Positions 1 to 8,900 of a stretch of 64,000 nucleotides of DNA are shown one piece after another; position 1 is the stretch's first letter, and each line of letters starts with the position of its first letter. A model generated the notes under the pieces. That model was not told the origin of the DNA, ran no database searches, and was given only the letters and a program-made list of their open reading frames with translations. The DNA lies in assembly GCA_964648485.1 (NCBI GenBank), contig CAZYOF010000002.1:124001-188000 (forward strand), given 5' to 3'. The stretch comes from DAIOEK01 sp964648485 (GTDB lineage Bacteria > Chloroflexota > Anaerolineae > Anaerolineales > Anaerolineaceae). A program made the position numbers and the translations under genes.

Positions 1-2
1 TT

Positions 3-641
3 GCGGTTCTGGCAATATTGATCTGGCATACCTACCATGTGCACTTCAAGCTGTTTAACAAAAGTATGATCAACGGTAAGCTGGAAATGCATCACATGGA
101 AGAAGACCATCCCCTGGAACTGGAAAAATTCCTTGCAGCTGAAGAGAAACCAGTCGATCCTAAGATGAAGAAAAGAAAGATGATATTCTTCCCGGTTGCA
201 ACTGTGTTCTCTATCGCCATGCTTGGTGGAGTTTATTACTTTGTAACTGCTGAAACAACTGCAATTGAGACATTACCTCCCGGAGAGCGTGTACCTGTGA
301 TTGAGGTGATCGAACCAACCGCTCTACCAACCCGAGAGCCTGCAGAGGCAATGCCAGCTGAATCTGAACCTGTTTCTACTGCGCTGGCATGGGAAGGGCA
401 GGCGGGTGCCATTATCAAAGAAAAATGCGGTCTCTGTCATGGCACCGCGGGGGGATATTCGGTTGCTGATTACACCTCAACCATCAAGGGCGGGAAGACC
501 GGTCCGGGAATTACACCTGGAGACCCTGATGCGAGTCAGATGGTTACCATCCAGGTGGCTGGAGGTCATCCAGGGCAGTTTTCGACTGAAGAACTGGCGA
601 TCATCGAAGAATGGATTAAAGCCGGGGCGCCGGAAAAATAG
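3..641 (+). CDS. Cytochrome b/c fusion protein, C-terminal part (5' truncated by window edge)
   Basis: The reading frame is open to the first base of the window, so only the C-terminal ~212 residues are visible. The visible start is the end of a membrane helix with an H-x-x-H-x-H pattern (WHTYHVHF). This is typical of the last helix of formate-dehydrogenase/thiosulfate-reductase type cytochrome b subunits. A charged loop, a second membrane helix (about residues 60-80) and a Pro/Glu-rich linker follow. The protein ends in a small monohaem cytochrome c domain with one CGLCH motif. A likely role is passing electrons between the quinone pool and an extracytoplasmic partner. The partner genes would lie upstream, outside the window. 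Similarity to that cytochrome b group is inferred from a short stretch. A strong terminator follows directly, so this is the last gene of its operon. Confidence 0.7.
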   Translation, partial: AVLAILIWHTYHVHFKLFNKSMINGKLEMHHMEEDHPLELEKFLAAEEKPVDPKMKKRKMIFFPVATVFSIAMLGGVYYFVTAETTAIETLPPGERVPVIEVIEPTALPTREPAEAMPAESEPVSTALAWEGQAGAIIKEKCGLCHGTAGGYSVADYTSTIKGGKTGPGITPGDPDASQMVTIQVAGGHPGQFSTEELAIIEEWIKAGAPEK

Positions 642-655
642 AATCAGTTTCCACC

Positions 656-681
656 GGGCGGGGAATTTCCCCGCCCTTTTT
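656..681 (+). terminator. Intrinsic terminator after the cytochrome b/c gene
   Basis: An 8-bp GC-rich stem (GGGCGGGG / CCCCGCCC, loop AATTT) is followed by TTTTT, 15 nt after the stop codon. Confidence 0.9.
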
Positions 682-733
682 CTATATCTACATCCTGCGG
701 TAAAATGATAAATTATTGTATTGGGTTGAATTG

Positions 734-1570
734 ATGAAAACACAGGCAAATCAATGGGCTTTAATTACTGGCGGATCCAGCGGGATTGGACTTGCAATAG
801 CCAGACTTCTGGTTGAGGAAGGCTTGCATGTATCTTTGCTGGCCAGGCGGCAGGAATTACTGGATGAAGCGAAAAATGAACTAAATTCCAGAAAAATATC
901 TCCCAGCCAGGTAATCCATACTATCGCAGCGGATGTATCGAAACGAGATAAGTTAATACCGCAGCTCGAGTTATTTCAGGAAGAGTTCGGTACTCCAGAT
1001 TATCTGTTTAATTCAGCAGGAATTACTTATCCGGGAAAATTTCATACACTTTCATATGATATTATTGAATCTCTCATGGCTGTGAATTACCTCGGGACGG
1101 TATATACCACGCGCGCTTTGATATCGGGAATGCTGACCCGAGGCAGCGGACATGTAGTTAATATTTCCTCTGTGGCTGGATTTATCGGAACCTATGGCTA
1201 TTCGGCATATGGCGCAAGCAAGTATGCGGTACGCGGATTTTCAGATGCGATCAGATCTGAATACCGACCGCGCGGCATCAAGGTATCTGTGGTATTCCCG
1301 CCAGATACTTTGACCCCGCAATTGGAATTTGAAAAGGACCTAAAACCGGCCATCACCAGGGAGCTTTCAGATACCGCAGGTTTAATGAAGGCAGATGATG
1401 TGGCAAGAATCATCTGGAAAGATGTGAAACGGGGTAAGTTTGTCATCTTACCAGGCTCTAACAGTAAAATGCTGTATGCCCTGGTAAATCTGCTTGGTAA
1501 TTTCACCTATCCGGTGATGGATGTCATGGTTAATAATGCGATTCGTTCAATTACGAAGCGCTGGAAGTAG
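734..1570 (+). CDS. Short-chain dehydrogenase, probable 3-ketodihydrosphingosine reductase (KDSR/Tsc10-like)
   Basis: This 278-residue NAD(P)H-dependent SDR has the TGGSSGIG cofactor loop (residues 12-19), an NSAG motif near 93, a catalytic Ser near 146 and YxxxK (Tyr159, Lys163). After the active site it has the PPDT-x-TP motif (189-195). Then comes a KP....L-S-T segment and a hydrophobic C-terminal stretch. By memory these match eukaryotic 3-ketodihydrosphingosine reductases more closely than ordinary bacterial SDRs. The expected reaction is reduction of 3-ketosphinganine to sphinganine. The serine palmitoyltransferase gene that would make its substrate begins 26 bp downstream, which strongly supports the call. 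I chose the ATG at 734; a TTG at 716 is possible but adds six poorly conserved residues. The N-terminal membrane anchor of eukaryotic KDSR is absent. Another lipid-directed SDR activity cannot be excluded. Confidence 0.75.
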   Translation: MKTQANQWALITGGSSGIGLAIARLLVEEGLHVSLLARRQELLDEAKNELNSRKISPSQVIHTIAADVSKRDKLIPQLELFQEEFGTPDYLFNSAGITYPGKFHTLSYDIIESLMAVNYLGTVYTTRALISGMLTRGSGHVVNISSVAGFIGTYGYSAYGASKYAVRGFSDAIRSEYRPRGIKVSVVFPPDTLTPQLEFEKDLKPAITRELSDTAGLMKADDVARIIWKDVKRGKFVILPGSNSKMLYALVNLLGNFTYPVMDVMVNNAIRSITKRWK

Positions 1571-1596
1571 CAATTATCCTTTATCAGGAGTTTTTC

Positions 1597-2778
1597 ATGG
1601 ATATTTTTGAACGTTGTTATTCGTTTTTAGATGTCAAACAAGCAAAAGAGACTGGCATCTATCCGTATTTCATCCCACTGACTGAGAACGAAGGAAGTGA
1701 GGCATCATTTCATGGTCATCGCCTGATCATGTGTGGCTCCAATAACTACTTGGGATTAACCACGCATCCTAAGGTGAAAGAAGCAGCCATTGAGGCGATC
1801 AAGCGTTATGGTACATCCTGTACCGGTTCCCGCTTTCTGAATGGCACGTTGGAACTCCATGAACAGCTGGAACATGAGCTTGCTGAATGGGTGGGCAAGC
1901 CATCGGCACTTTGCTTTTCCACTGGTATGCAGGTAAACCTGGGGACGGTAAGCGCTTTAATTCAGCGAGGTGATGTTGTTATTCTGGATAAGGATGATCA
2001 TGCCAGTATTGTTGATGGCGCCCGACTGGGTTATGGAAAACTGGAACGCTATATTCACAACGATATGGATCATTTGGAGAAGACTCTGCAATCCATACCT
2101 GATACGGCGGGTGAACTGATTGTTGTTGATGGACTTTTTAGCATGGAAGGCGATCTGGCACCCCTACCCGAAATTATTCCCCTTGCAAAAAAATATGGAG
2201 CTCGTCTCATGGTGGATGATGCACATGGTATGGGAGTGATGGGTGGAGGACGAGGTACGGCAGCTCATTACGGTGTGACCGAAGATGTTGATCTAATCAT
2301 GTCAACTTTCAGCAAGGCTTTTGCTTCACTCGGTGGTTTCATCGCCGGTGATGAGGATGTGATATCTTATATTAAGCACCATGCTCGCGCATTAATCTTT
2401 TCTGCGAGCATTACTCCAGCAAGTGCAGCAGCAGCCCTTGCCGCTTTGCATGTGATGAAAGATGAGCCAGACCGTCCAGCAAGGGTATTAAGGAATGCGG
2501 ATAAAATGCGTGCAGGGTTAAAGGCACTCGGATATGATATTGGTGCTTCCGTTACACCCGTAGTACCGATAATCATTGGCGACAATCAAATGACCTTTAT
2601 GATGTGGAAGACTCTTTTTGATGAAGGTGTATTTGTCAATCCGGTGATTTCGCCGGCGGTTGCTCCAGGTCATCAATTACTCAGAACATCTTATATGGCG
2701 ACTCATACAGAAGAACAACTGGATGAGGTGTTAACGATATTTGAAAAAGTCGGTAAGACACTGGGTGTAATTTCATAA
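1597..2778 (+). CDS. spt: Serine palmitoyltransferase (alpha-oxoamine synthase family)
   Basis: This 393-residue PLP enzyme of the alpha-oxoamine synthase family would condense L-serine with an acyl-CoA or acyl-ACP to 3-ketosphinganine, the first step of sphingolipid synthesis. Visible active-site features are the HAS motif (His135, stacks on PLP), Asp207/His210 in VDDAH, and the Schiff-base Lys240 in STFSKAF. The C-terminal stretch FVNPVISPAV...LLRTSYMATHT resembles Bacteroides-type serine palmitoyltransferases. The related KBL and BioF families instead show RPPTVP here. The start has a good ribosome site (CAGGAG, 6-nt spacing). The upstream reductase gives the next pathway step. No ceramide synthase or acyl carrier protein gene is adjacent. 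AONS or KBL activity is the main alternative. Confidence 0.83.
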   Translation: MDIFERCYSFLDVKQAKETGIYPYFIPLTENEGSEASFHGHRLIMCGSNNYLGLTTHPKVKEAAIEAIKRYGTSCTGSRFLNGTLELHEQLEHELAEWVGKPSALCFSTGMQVNLGTVSALIQRGDVVILDKDDHASIVDGARLGYGKLERYIHNDMDHLEKTLQSIPDTAGELIVVDGLFSMEGDLAPLPEIIPLAKKYGARLMVDDAHGMGVMGGGRGTAAHYGVTEDVDLIMSTFSKAFASLGGFIAGDEDVISYIKHHARALIFSASITPASAAAALAALHVMKDEPDRPARVLRNADKMRAGLKALGYDIGASVTPVVPIIIGDNQMTFMMWKTLFDEGVFVNPVISPAVAPGHQLLRTSYMATHTEEQLDEVLTIFEKVGKTLGVIS

Positions 2779-2786
2779 AAAAATAG

Positions 2787-2820
2787 CAAACGCCCCCGGA
2801 AATTTCCGGGGGCGTAGTTT
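2787..2820. terminator. Bidirectional intrinsic terminator between spt and the convergent zinc-ribbon gene
   Basis: The stem CGCCCCCGGAA / TTCCGGGGGCG lies at 2791-2814. An A-run precedes it, which serves as T-run on the minus strand, and TAGTTT follows. Confidence 0.85.
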
Positions 2821-2836
2821 ACTCAATATTCTGCAA

Positions 2837-3769
2837 TCAGGGTTTTCGTAATTTTGCTCCACAAACCCTGCAGTAAACATCTCCTTTTACAGCCCGCTGA
2901 CCACATTCATGGCAATATACCCGATCAGATTCCTGATTGAAAGAGGGCAGGGATGCCCTGTGGCGGTGAGTTTTCATCTTTTGCCTGGGAGAGGATTTCC
3001 ATACCCATAACCACCAGGTAAATGCTCCAAAGGCAAGTGCGATAACGATTCCGATTAACCAGGGTGCCAACTCTCTTAACGTTGTCCGACCTTCCGTGTT
3101 CTCATTGAGCGGCGCAGCGGGGACCACCGGTAATTGAGATTTACTCAGGCTATCATCTTCTTTATTGTACTGAATGCCTATTGAGAATTGGGTGCCAGGA
3201 GTTATTTTGCCAATCTGGGAATAATAAAAAGTGATACCCTGCTGGTCGGTTTTGGGTAACCCGAGGCTGGGGGTTATTATCATATTTGTTGCATCAACAG
3301 GTTGTTCAATATAGACCGATAAATTTTCAATCGAATAATCACCCAGCCAGTTAAATTGGTAGTTGAGTTGATTTCCATTGCGTAGCAGTGCCGGATCGTG
3401 ATATTCGAAATTGATTTCTCTGGTAGTGGCGACAAATGTAACGATTACCCATTCACCTTCTTGCCTGGTTGAATACTGCAGGGAATTGAGACCACCATCG
3501 AGGGGATCTACCGCCTGAACAGAAGAAGGTCTGGCTACTGCAGCTGGTATTCGAATTTCTACGGTGGCTGGAAGCTTCTCATCCATCGACAGGACCATGT
3601 GGTAGATTACCAGCACATCAGGCTGGTCAAAATGAGGACGTAGATCCAATTCCAGGATGGAAAATTTATTTTCTAAAGGTTGAATTTCTGTCTGTGCTGA
3701 TACAGTTTGCCAGGACGAAATACAGATTATTAAGATGATTATCGAGAAGAGCAATTTTTTCATGGGCAT
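2837..3769 (-). CDS. Exported membrane-anchored protein with C-terminal zinc ribbon
   Basis: I do not recognise a named family for this 310-residue protein. It starts with a signal peptide or anchor (about residues 1-25) and a beta-rich ectodomain of ~200 residues. A single membrane helix (about 235-258, ending in several Trp) and a basic stretch follow. The last 30 residues contain two CxxC pairs separated by ten residues, a small zinc ribbon. By topology the ectodomain faces outward and the ribbon is cytoplasmic. Start at 3769 or the second ATG at 3763 (MKKLLF) is undecided; neither has a strong ribosome site. The gene converges on spt. Confidence 0.6.
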   Translation of the reverse strand: MPMKKLLFSIIILIICISSWQTVSAQTEIQPLENKFSILELDLRPHFDQPDVLVIYHMVLSMDEKLPATVEIRIPAAVARPSSVQAVDPLDGGLNSLQYSTRQEGEWVIVTFVATTREINFEYHDPALLRNGNQLNYQFNWLGDYSIENLSVYIEQPVDATNMIITPSLGLPKTDQQGITFYYSQIGKITPGTQFSIGIQYNKEDDSLSKSQLPVVPAAPLNENTEGRTTLRELAPWLIGIVIALAFGAFTWWLWVWKSSPRQKMKTHRHRASLPSFNQESDRVYCHECGQRAVKGDVYCRVCGAKLRKP

Positions 3770-3860
3770 GTCTCAATGATACACTGAGAATCCAGATTCG
3801 TGGAATAGATGGTCAGAGAGATTATCAAAAATCTGACAGAAATATTTGCCCAAAATGGAC

Positions 3861-4256
3861 TTAATCGGAGATTGATTTTATTACACGCATCGCCACATCC
3901 CTCACAGACCAGGGTACCAATAAGTGATCGTGATGATAGGCAGAGATGACATTGAGCGGTATTTTTGCCTCAGCCAGACGGTGGGAAATTTCTGCCAAAA
4001 ACCCCACCGCTTCAAGAGAGGAATATACCATCAGTGAAATGCACGCCCAGGATTGCTGGGTAGGAATTTCCGCGATATCCGCATCTACTTTACGGGCAAA
4101 GACAGTCCACCCTTCCTTTTCTTTAAACATGCCTAATGGTTCAAACGATAAATGCGGTATCTCCTGTTCAGCCAGCGTAAAAATTACATATTGCTCGTCG
4201 TGAAGTAATGGCTGCATGGAGTTAAGTAATACTCTGAGGTCTGATTGCGGATCCAT
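3861..4256 (-). CDS. ACT-domain protein (tandem ACT_3/ACT_7-like)
   Basis: This 131-residue protein resembles the small ACT-domain family in which two ACT-like halves are fused. Conserved patterns are an N-terminal Y-V-F-T-L segment, then EGWTVFA..VD, then W-A-C-I-S-L near the middle, and a C-terminal ISAYHHDHLLVP segment. Such proteins are thought to bind amino acids as regulators, but no ligand is established here. It lies downstream of metK on the same strand, separated from it by a terminator, so it is probably transcribed separately or only by read-through. Confidence 0.75.
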   Translation of the reverse strand: MDPQSDLRVLLNSMQPLLHDEQYVIFTLAEQEIPHLSFEPLGMFKEKEGWTVFARKVDADIAEIPTQQSWACISLMVYSSLEAVGFLAEISHRLAEAKIPLNVISAYHHDHLLVPWSVRDVAMRVIKSISD

Positions 4257-4286
4257 AGGGTAATTATACGATTAGATTTTTGCGAA

Positions 4287-4324
4287 TTGAAAATAGGGTT
4301 ACCCGGTGAAGGGCAACCCTATTT
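4287..4324 (-). terminator. Intrinsic terminator after metK
   Basis: AAATAGGGTT / AACCCTATTT form a 10-bp stem with an extra CCC/GGG inside. On the minus strand it is followed by TTTTC. It lies just past the metK stop codon. Confidence 0.8.
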
Positions 4325-4342
4325 CATTGGTTGCAAAGTGAA

Positions 4343-5554
4343 TTACAAGCCGGCAGCGGCTTTTAGATCAGCGACTTTGTTGGTCTTTTCCCAGGTGAAT
4401 TCTTCTTCTTCACGTCCAAAGTGACCATAAGCTGCGGTTTTACGGTAGATGGGGCGGCGTAGATTCAGATCACGAAGGATGGCTCCCGGACGGAGATCAA
4501 ATACATCTCGGACGATTCGAGCGATTTTCTCGTCTTCAATTTTGCCGGTGCCAAATGTTTCTACATTAATAGAGAGCGGATGGGCAACACCGATGGCGTA
4601 AGCTACTTGAATTTCACAGCGGTCTGCGAGACCGGCGGCAACGATGTTTTTGGCTGCCCAGCGGGCTGCGTATGCACCAGAGCGATCCACTTTTGTGGGA
4701 TCTTTCCCTGAGAATGCACCACCACCATGGCGACCCATACCACCATAGGTGTCAACAATAATTTTCCGACCTGTTACACCTGCATCACCCATTGGACCAC
4801 CCGTAACAAAGCGCCCGGTAGGATTGACATAGACCTTGAGGTTTTCATCTACAAGGCTGCCAGGGAGAACGGGGTTGATGATGTATTCACGGACTGCTTC
4901 TGAAATATCCGCATGCGAAATCTCAGGGGCGTGCTGGGTGCTGATAAGCACGGTGTCAATCCGTTTGACTTTGCCGTATTCGTACTGTACGGTCACCTGG
5001 CTCTTACCATCGGGTCGAAGCCAGGGTAACGTACCTGATTTACGGGTAATGGCAAGCTGCTGGGTAAGTTTGTGAGAATAATAGATGGGAGCAGGCATGA
5101 GTACCGGAGTCTCATTACAGGCGTATCCAAACATCATCCCTTGATCGCCTGCACCGATTGCTTCGATCTCTTTCTCGGTCATATCGCCAGATTTTGCTTC
5201 GAGCGCTTTATCAACGCCTAAAGCGATATCGTGGCTCTGTTCTGCAATGGCGACCTGGACTGCGCAGGTATTTCCATCGAAGCCTTTATTCGTGTTGTCG
5301 TAACCGATATCCAGAACAACATCGCGGATTAACCGGTCGAAATTGATATCGGCATGCGTGGTGATTTCTCCCAAAACCATGATAAATCCGGTTTTTGTCG
5401 CTGCTTCGCAGGCTACCCGACTGAAGTTATCTTCTGCCAGGCAGGCATCGAGAACTGCATCGCTGACCTGATCGCAAATTTTGTCTGGGTGTCCCTCAGT
5501 AACCGATTCGGAGGTGAAAAGGTAATTGGGAGAAGTCATAAAAGTAGTTGACAT
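4343..5554 (-). CDS. metK: S-adenosylmethionine synthetase
   Basis: This full-length 403-residue methionine adenosyltransferase makes SAM from methionine and ATP in the cytoplasm. Signature sequences are GHPDK near the N-terminus (residues 21-25), the GAGDQGMMFGYA hexapeptide region near 135, and the P-loop-like GGGAFSGKDPTKVDRS segment near 275. The start at 5554 is preceded by AAAGGAGA with ~10-nt spacing. An alternative ATG lies five codons in. The long 5' leader carries a SAM-I riboswitch and a terminator, so expression should fall when SAM is plentiful. Confidence 0.98.
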   Translation of the reverse strand: MSTTFMTSPNYLFTSESVTEGHPDKICDQVSDAVLDACLAEDNFSRVACEAATKTGFIMVLGEITTHADINFDRLIRDVVLDIGYDNTNKGFDGNTCAVQVAIAEQSHDIALGVDKALEAKSGDMTEKEIEAIGAGDQGMMFGYACNETPVLMPAPIYYSHKLTQQLAITRKSGTLPWLRPDGKSQVTVQYEYGKVKRIDTVLISTQHAPEISHADISEAVREYIINPVLPGSLVDENLKVYVNPTGRFVTGGPMGDAGVTGRKIIVDTYGGMGRHGGGAFSGKDPTKVDRSGAYAARWAAKNIVAAGLADRCEIQVAYAIGVAHPLSINVETFGTGKIEDEKIARIVRDVFDLRPGAILRDLNLRRPIYRKTAAYGHFGREEEEFTWEKTNKVADLKAAAGL

Positions 5555-5575
5555 ATAGAGTAGGTCTCCTTTGAT

Positions 5576-5615
5576 AAAAAAAGTTTGCCCCTGCGGATAT
5601 TCTTGAGGGGCAAAC
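5576..5615 (-). terminator. Riboswitch-controlled intrinsic terminator upstream of metK
   Basis: A 10-bp stem (GTTTGCCCCT / AGGGGCAAAC, 5583-5592 with 5606-5615) is followed on the minus strand by seven T at 5576-5582. It sits between the SAM-I aptamer and the metK ribosome site, as expected for transcription attenuation. Confidence 0.93.
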
Positions 5616-5636
5616 GGTTATTCACGTTCGGCTGCC

Positions 5637-5743
<107 letters not shown>

Positions 5744-5769
5744 CCGCTAAGGGCTATTTAATTGCACAA

Positions 5770-5778
5770 ATTATATCA
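5770..5778 (-). promoter_or_regulatory. metK promoter (extended -10)
   Basis: On the minus strand TGATATAAT matches an extended -10 element (TG-N-TATAAT) ~30 nt before the riboswitch. No good -35 hexamer is visible, which is tolerated for extended -10 promoters. Confidence 0.65.
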
Positions 5779-5859
5779 TAATAACAAAAACCTAGAATGT
5801 AAACATCATATATCAACTAATTTGAAAGCCACCTGTTAGGTTAGTTTTTCGTCAGGTAA

Positions 5860-5868
5860 TGATATAAT
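5860..5868 (+). promoter_or_regulatory. Promoter for the diguanylate cyclase gene (extended -10)
   Basis: TGATATAAT on the plus strand is again a perfect extended -10 and lies 45 nt before the start codon at 5913. This gives a divergent arrangement with metK. A -35 element is not obvious. The rest of 5743-5912 holds nothing else I can name. Confidence 0.55.
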
Positions 5869-5912
5869 CTACCTACTGGATTGCACGATCCTAAGCCGAC
5901 CTGGATTCAAGG

Positions 5913-8900
5913 ATGAAAAACCTGGCAGGGGATAATAATGCTCACCCAAATAACGCCATATCCTGGAAGCGACATTTCTTTCCAGTATTCCTGTTTGTAG
6001 TTTCCTATCTCCTCGTTGAATTAATTTATCTTACTGTAACCGGCGTGGATAACCTGCGTGCCTGGTATCCAAGCGCAGGAATTGCGTACGCTTTTGGACT
6101 CATCTATCCGCCCATTGGATTTCTGGTAATCGCGGTCTGCGATTTCTTTTCCCGAACTGTCTGGCAGGGGATCCCGGTAACCAATATAAGTGTTTTCTAC
6201 TCTTTGTTAGTGGGGGCACTCTACAGCTTTATACCTTACATCCTCAGAAAAATATTCAAATTTGATTTCAGGGTGATTACGCTGGTCAATACCGGCACTT
6301 TATTACTGACCGGTATGTTCATTTCCATTCTACTGGCTGGTTTGAAATACCTTACGCAACCCATACCTCAATACCTGCAACCAGATTTTCCGATCAATTC
6401 GATCATTTATTTTTCACTGCAATATTGTATCGGAATGATTACTGTTGGAATGTTTTGTCTTGCGATTTACGAAATTATCCTCAGACATCCGGTGCGCACA
6501 ACGATTCGCAGTATGGCGAAATCCGTTGGGAAAGTAATCAGCGAAAATCCTACAATAAAAAGAAGGGTAACCTGGATCAAGTTGATTCTCGTTACTGGGG
6601 TATCATTTTTATTGATCTTTTTACTGGATCTTTTACCCGGTACTGAGAACATGCTCCTGTTGGCATTTTTTACTATTCCGATTTATTATGCATCGATTAG
6701 TTTTGAAAGACGCAGAACATCCATCATTATCCTTGTAATTTATGCTTCACAGATAATTTTTGGTTTAAACAAGCACATTTACCTGGCAGAAGCCATCGAA
6801 CATCAGCTCTTTTCCATTGCTGTTCTGGTAATTGCCTACCTGATCAATGCTTTTATCAATGAAAGACGGCAATTATTCCTGGATTTTTCACAATCGGAGA
6901 AACGATTTCAGACTGCATCTGATTTATCTCCCATCGGCTTATGCATGGTTGATGCGTCTGGTTGGATCAGATATTCGAATAAGATGTTCCAGAGCATCGT
7001 AAATAAAAATGAAAAGGAATTGAAATCAGAGAATCTAATAAATCTCATTCACAAAGATGATGCCCCGGAACTGGTTCCCATGTTGGAAGAGGTGTACCGG
7101 TATGATGCCCAACAAGAGTTGAAGCTCAGGTTACTAAAACAGGATAATGGATATGCCTGGATGCAGGCTGTAATTTCACCACTGCACATCGATGAAGGCA
7201 GTATGCCGACTTTTATCATCGCATTAACTGATATCAGCAGTATGGTACAGCGAGAGGAAAGTGCGATATCCAGTGCGAAGATTTTATCCAGTTTTATTAA
7301 TTCGCTGCCTGATCCGGCATGGATGAAAGATCTTGATGGGCGTTATATTGCTTTGAATCAAGAACTTATTCGAAGGTTTAACTACAATTCAAATTCCACC
7401 ATCGGAATGACGGATGATGACCTGATCTCCCCTGAGAGAGCGCGGTTCTTTGATGATACAGACCGGATGGTGATTCAAACAGAGAAACCCCTGCGGTTTG
7501 AAATGCAGGAGCGGGATGACAACCATCTCGACTGGTTTGAGACCATTAAAACACCCTGGTATGAAGATGGAAAAGTGATGGGTACTGTGGGTATTTCACG
7601 CGATATTACTGAACATCGCTTGATTCAGAATGCGCTGAAAGAAAGCGAATTCAGGCTTAAAAGCCTGCTCAATAATATCCCCGATATTGTATGGATGAAG
7701 GATCATGAAAAAAAGTTTATTGCTGTCAACCATACTTTTTGCAAACGGTACGGGATCCATGAAGATGAAGTAATCGGCAAGACAGGTATGGATTTGTTTG
7801 ACGAAACTTATGCGGTAAATTCGGATCTGGATGAAGAAATGATCATGCAAACCCGGAAAACGCATACAGCGGAAGAATCTTACATTGACCCTGATGGCAA
7901 TACATTCTGGTATGAAGTCATAAAAGTGCCTGTTATTGATCAAAATGATGCGATTATCGGGATTACTGGCGTAGCCAGGGATATTACCCATCGTAAGAAT
8001 TACGAAGAATCTATTCAAAAACGATTATTAATGGAAAGTATTGTCTCTGGAATTGCTACCCGCCTTAATCAAACATTACAAAAAGACGCACTGGAAGAAA
8101 TTAAGGGTGTTCTCGAACAGATAGGCGACTTTTTACAGGCAGACAGAAGCGCTTTCATTTTGTTCCCGGTTGAAGATGGAAAAGAGATGTCAGTTTTTGA
8201 ATGGCGGGCGAGAATGTTTACCGGGAGTGACTTTAACCTTATCGATGAATTTTCTGAGACTATTCCCTCTACCTGGCAATTTATTCAAACCGGTAAAACG
8301 ATTTATACACGACAGGGTGAAGATCAGACGGACAGGAGAATTATCGAGGAGTTGAATTTGCTTACGAATCAGCCCGCACCTTCTATCTATTGTTTGCCAT
8401 TAAGAATTCCGGGTTCCAACAATCTGGGTGCGATTTGGGTTGAATCATGGGAGGATGATTATTACTGGCAGGAGGATAACTGGCAGTTACTGAGGTTGTG
8501 CGGTGAGATGTTGGCGATCACCTACGCCAGACTTGATGGAGAAGAAAAATTAAGACAGGCAGAAGCCAAATACAGGGATCTGATTGAACAACTGGCAGCC
8601 ATTGTTTATATTGATAATTTGGATGAAGTTTCTTCAGGTATCTATATCAGCCCACGCATATTTGAATTAACCGGGTATACATCAGAGGAAATTTTATCCA
8701 CACCTGATTTTTTCCTCAGTTTGATCCATCCGGATGATCAAGCTGAAGTGCAAAAAGAGAATGACCGAACAAATAAGAGCGAAGAACCTTTCAGAATGGA
8801 ATACCGGTTGGTAACCAAAGATGGAAGGATTGTATGGGTTTTAGACCACGCTACTGTCAACCGCGATATTACCGGTAAACCAGTCTGGTACGGGGTTCTG

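Noticed and set aside
656..681. GC-rich palindromes at gene ends as inverted repeats of insertion sequences
   Set aside because: Each lies just past a stop codon, has a hairpin loop and often a T-run, and no transposase is present. They are terminators.
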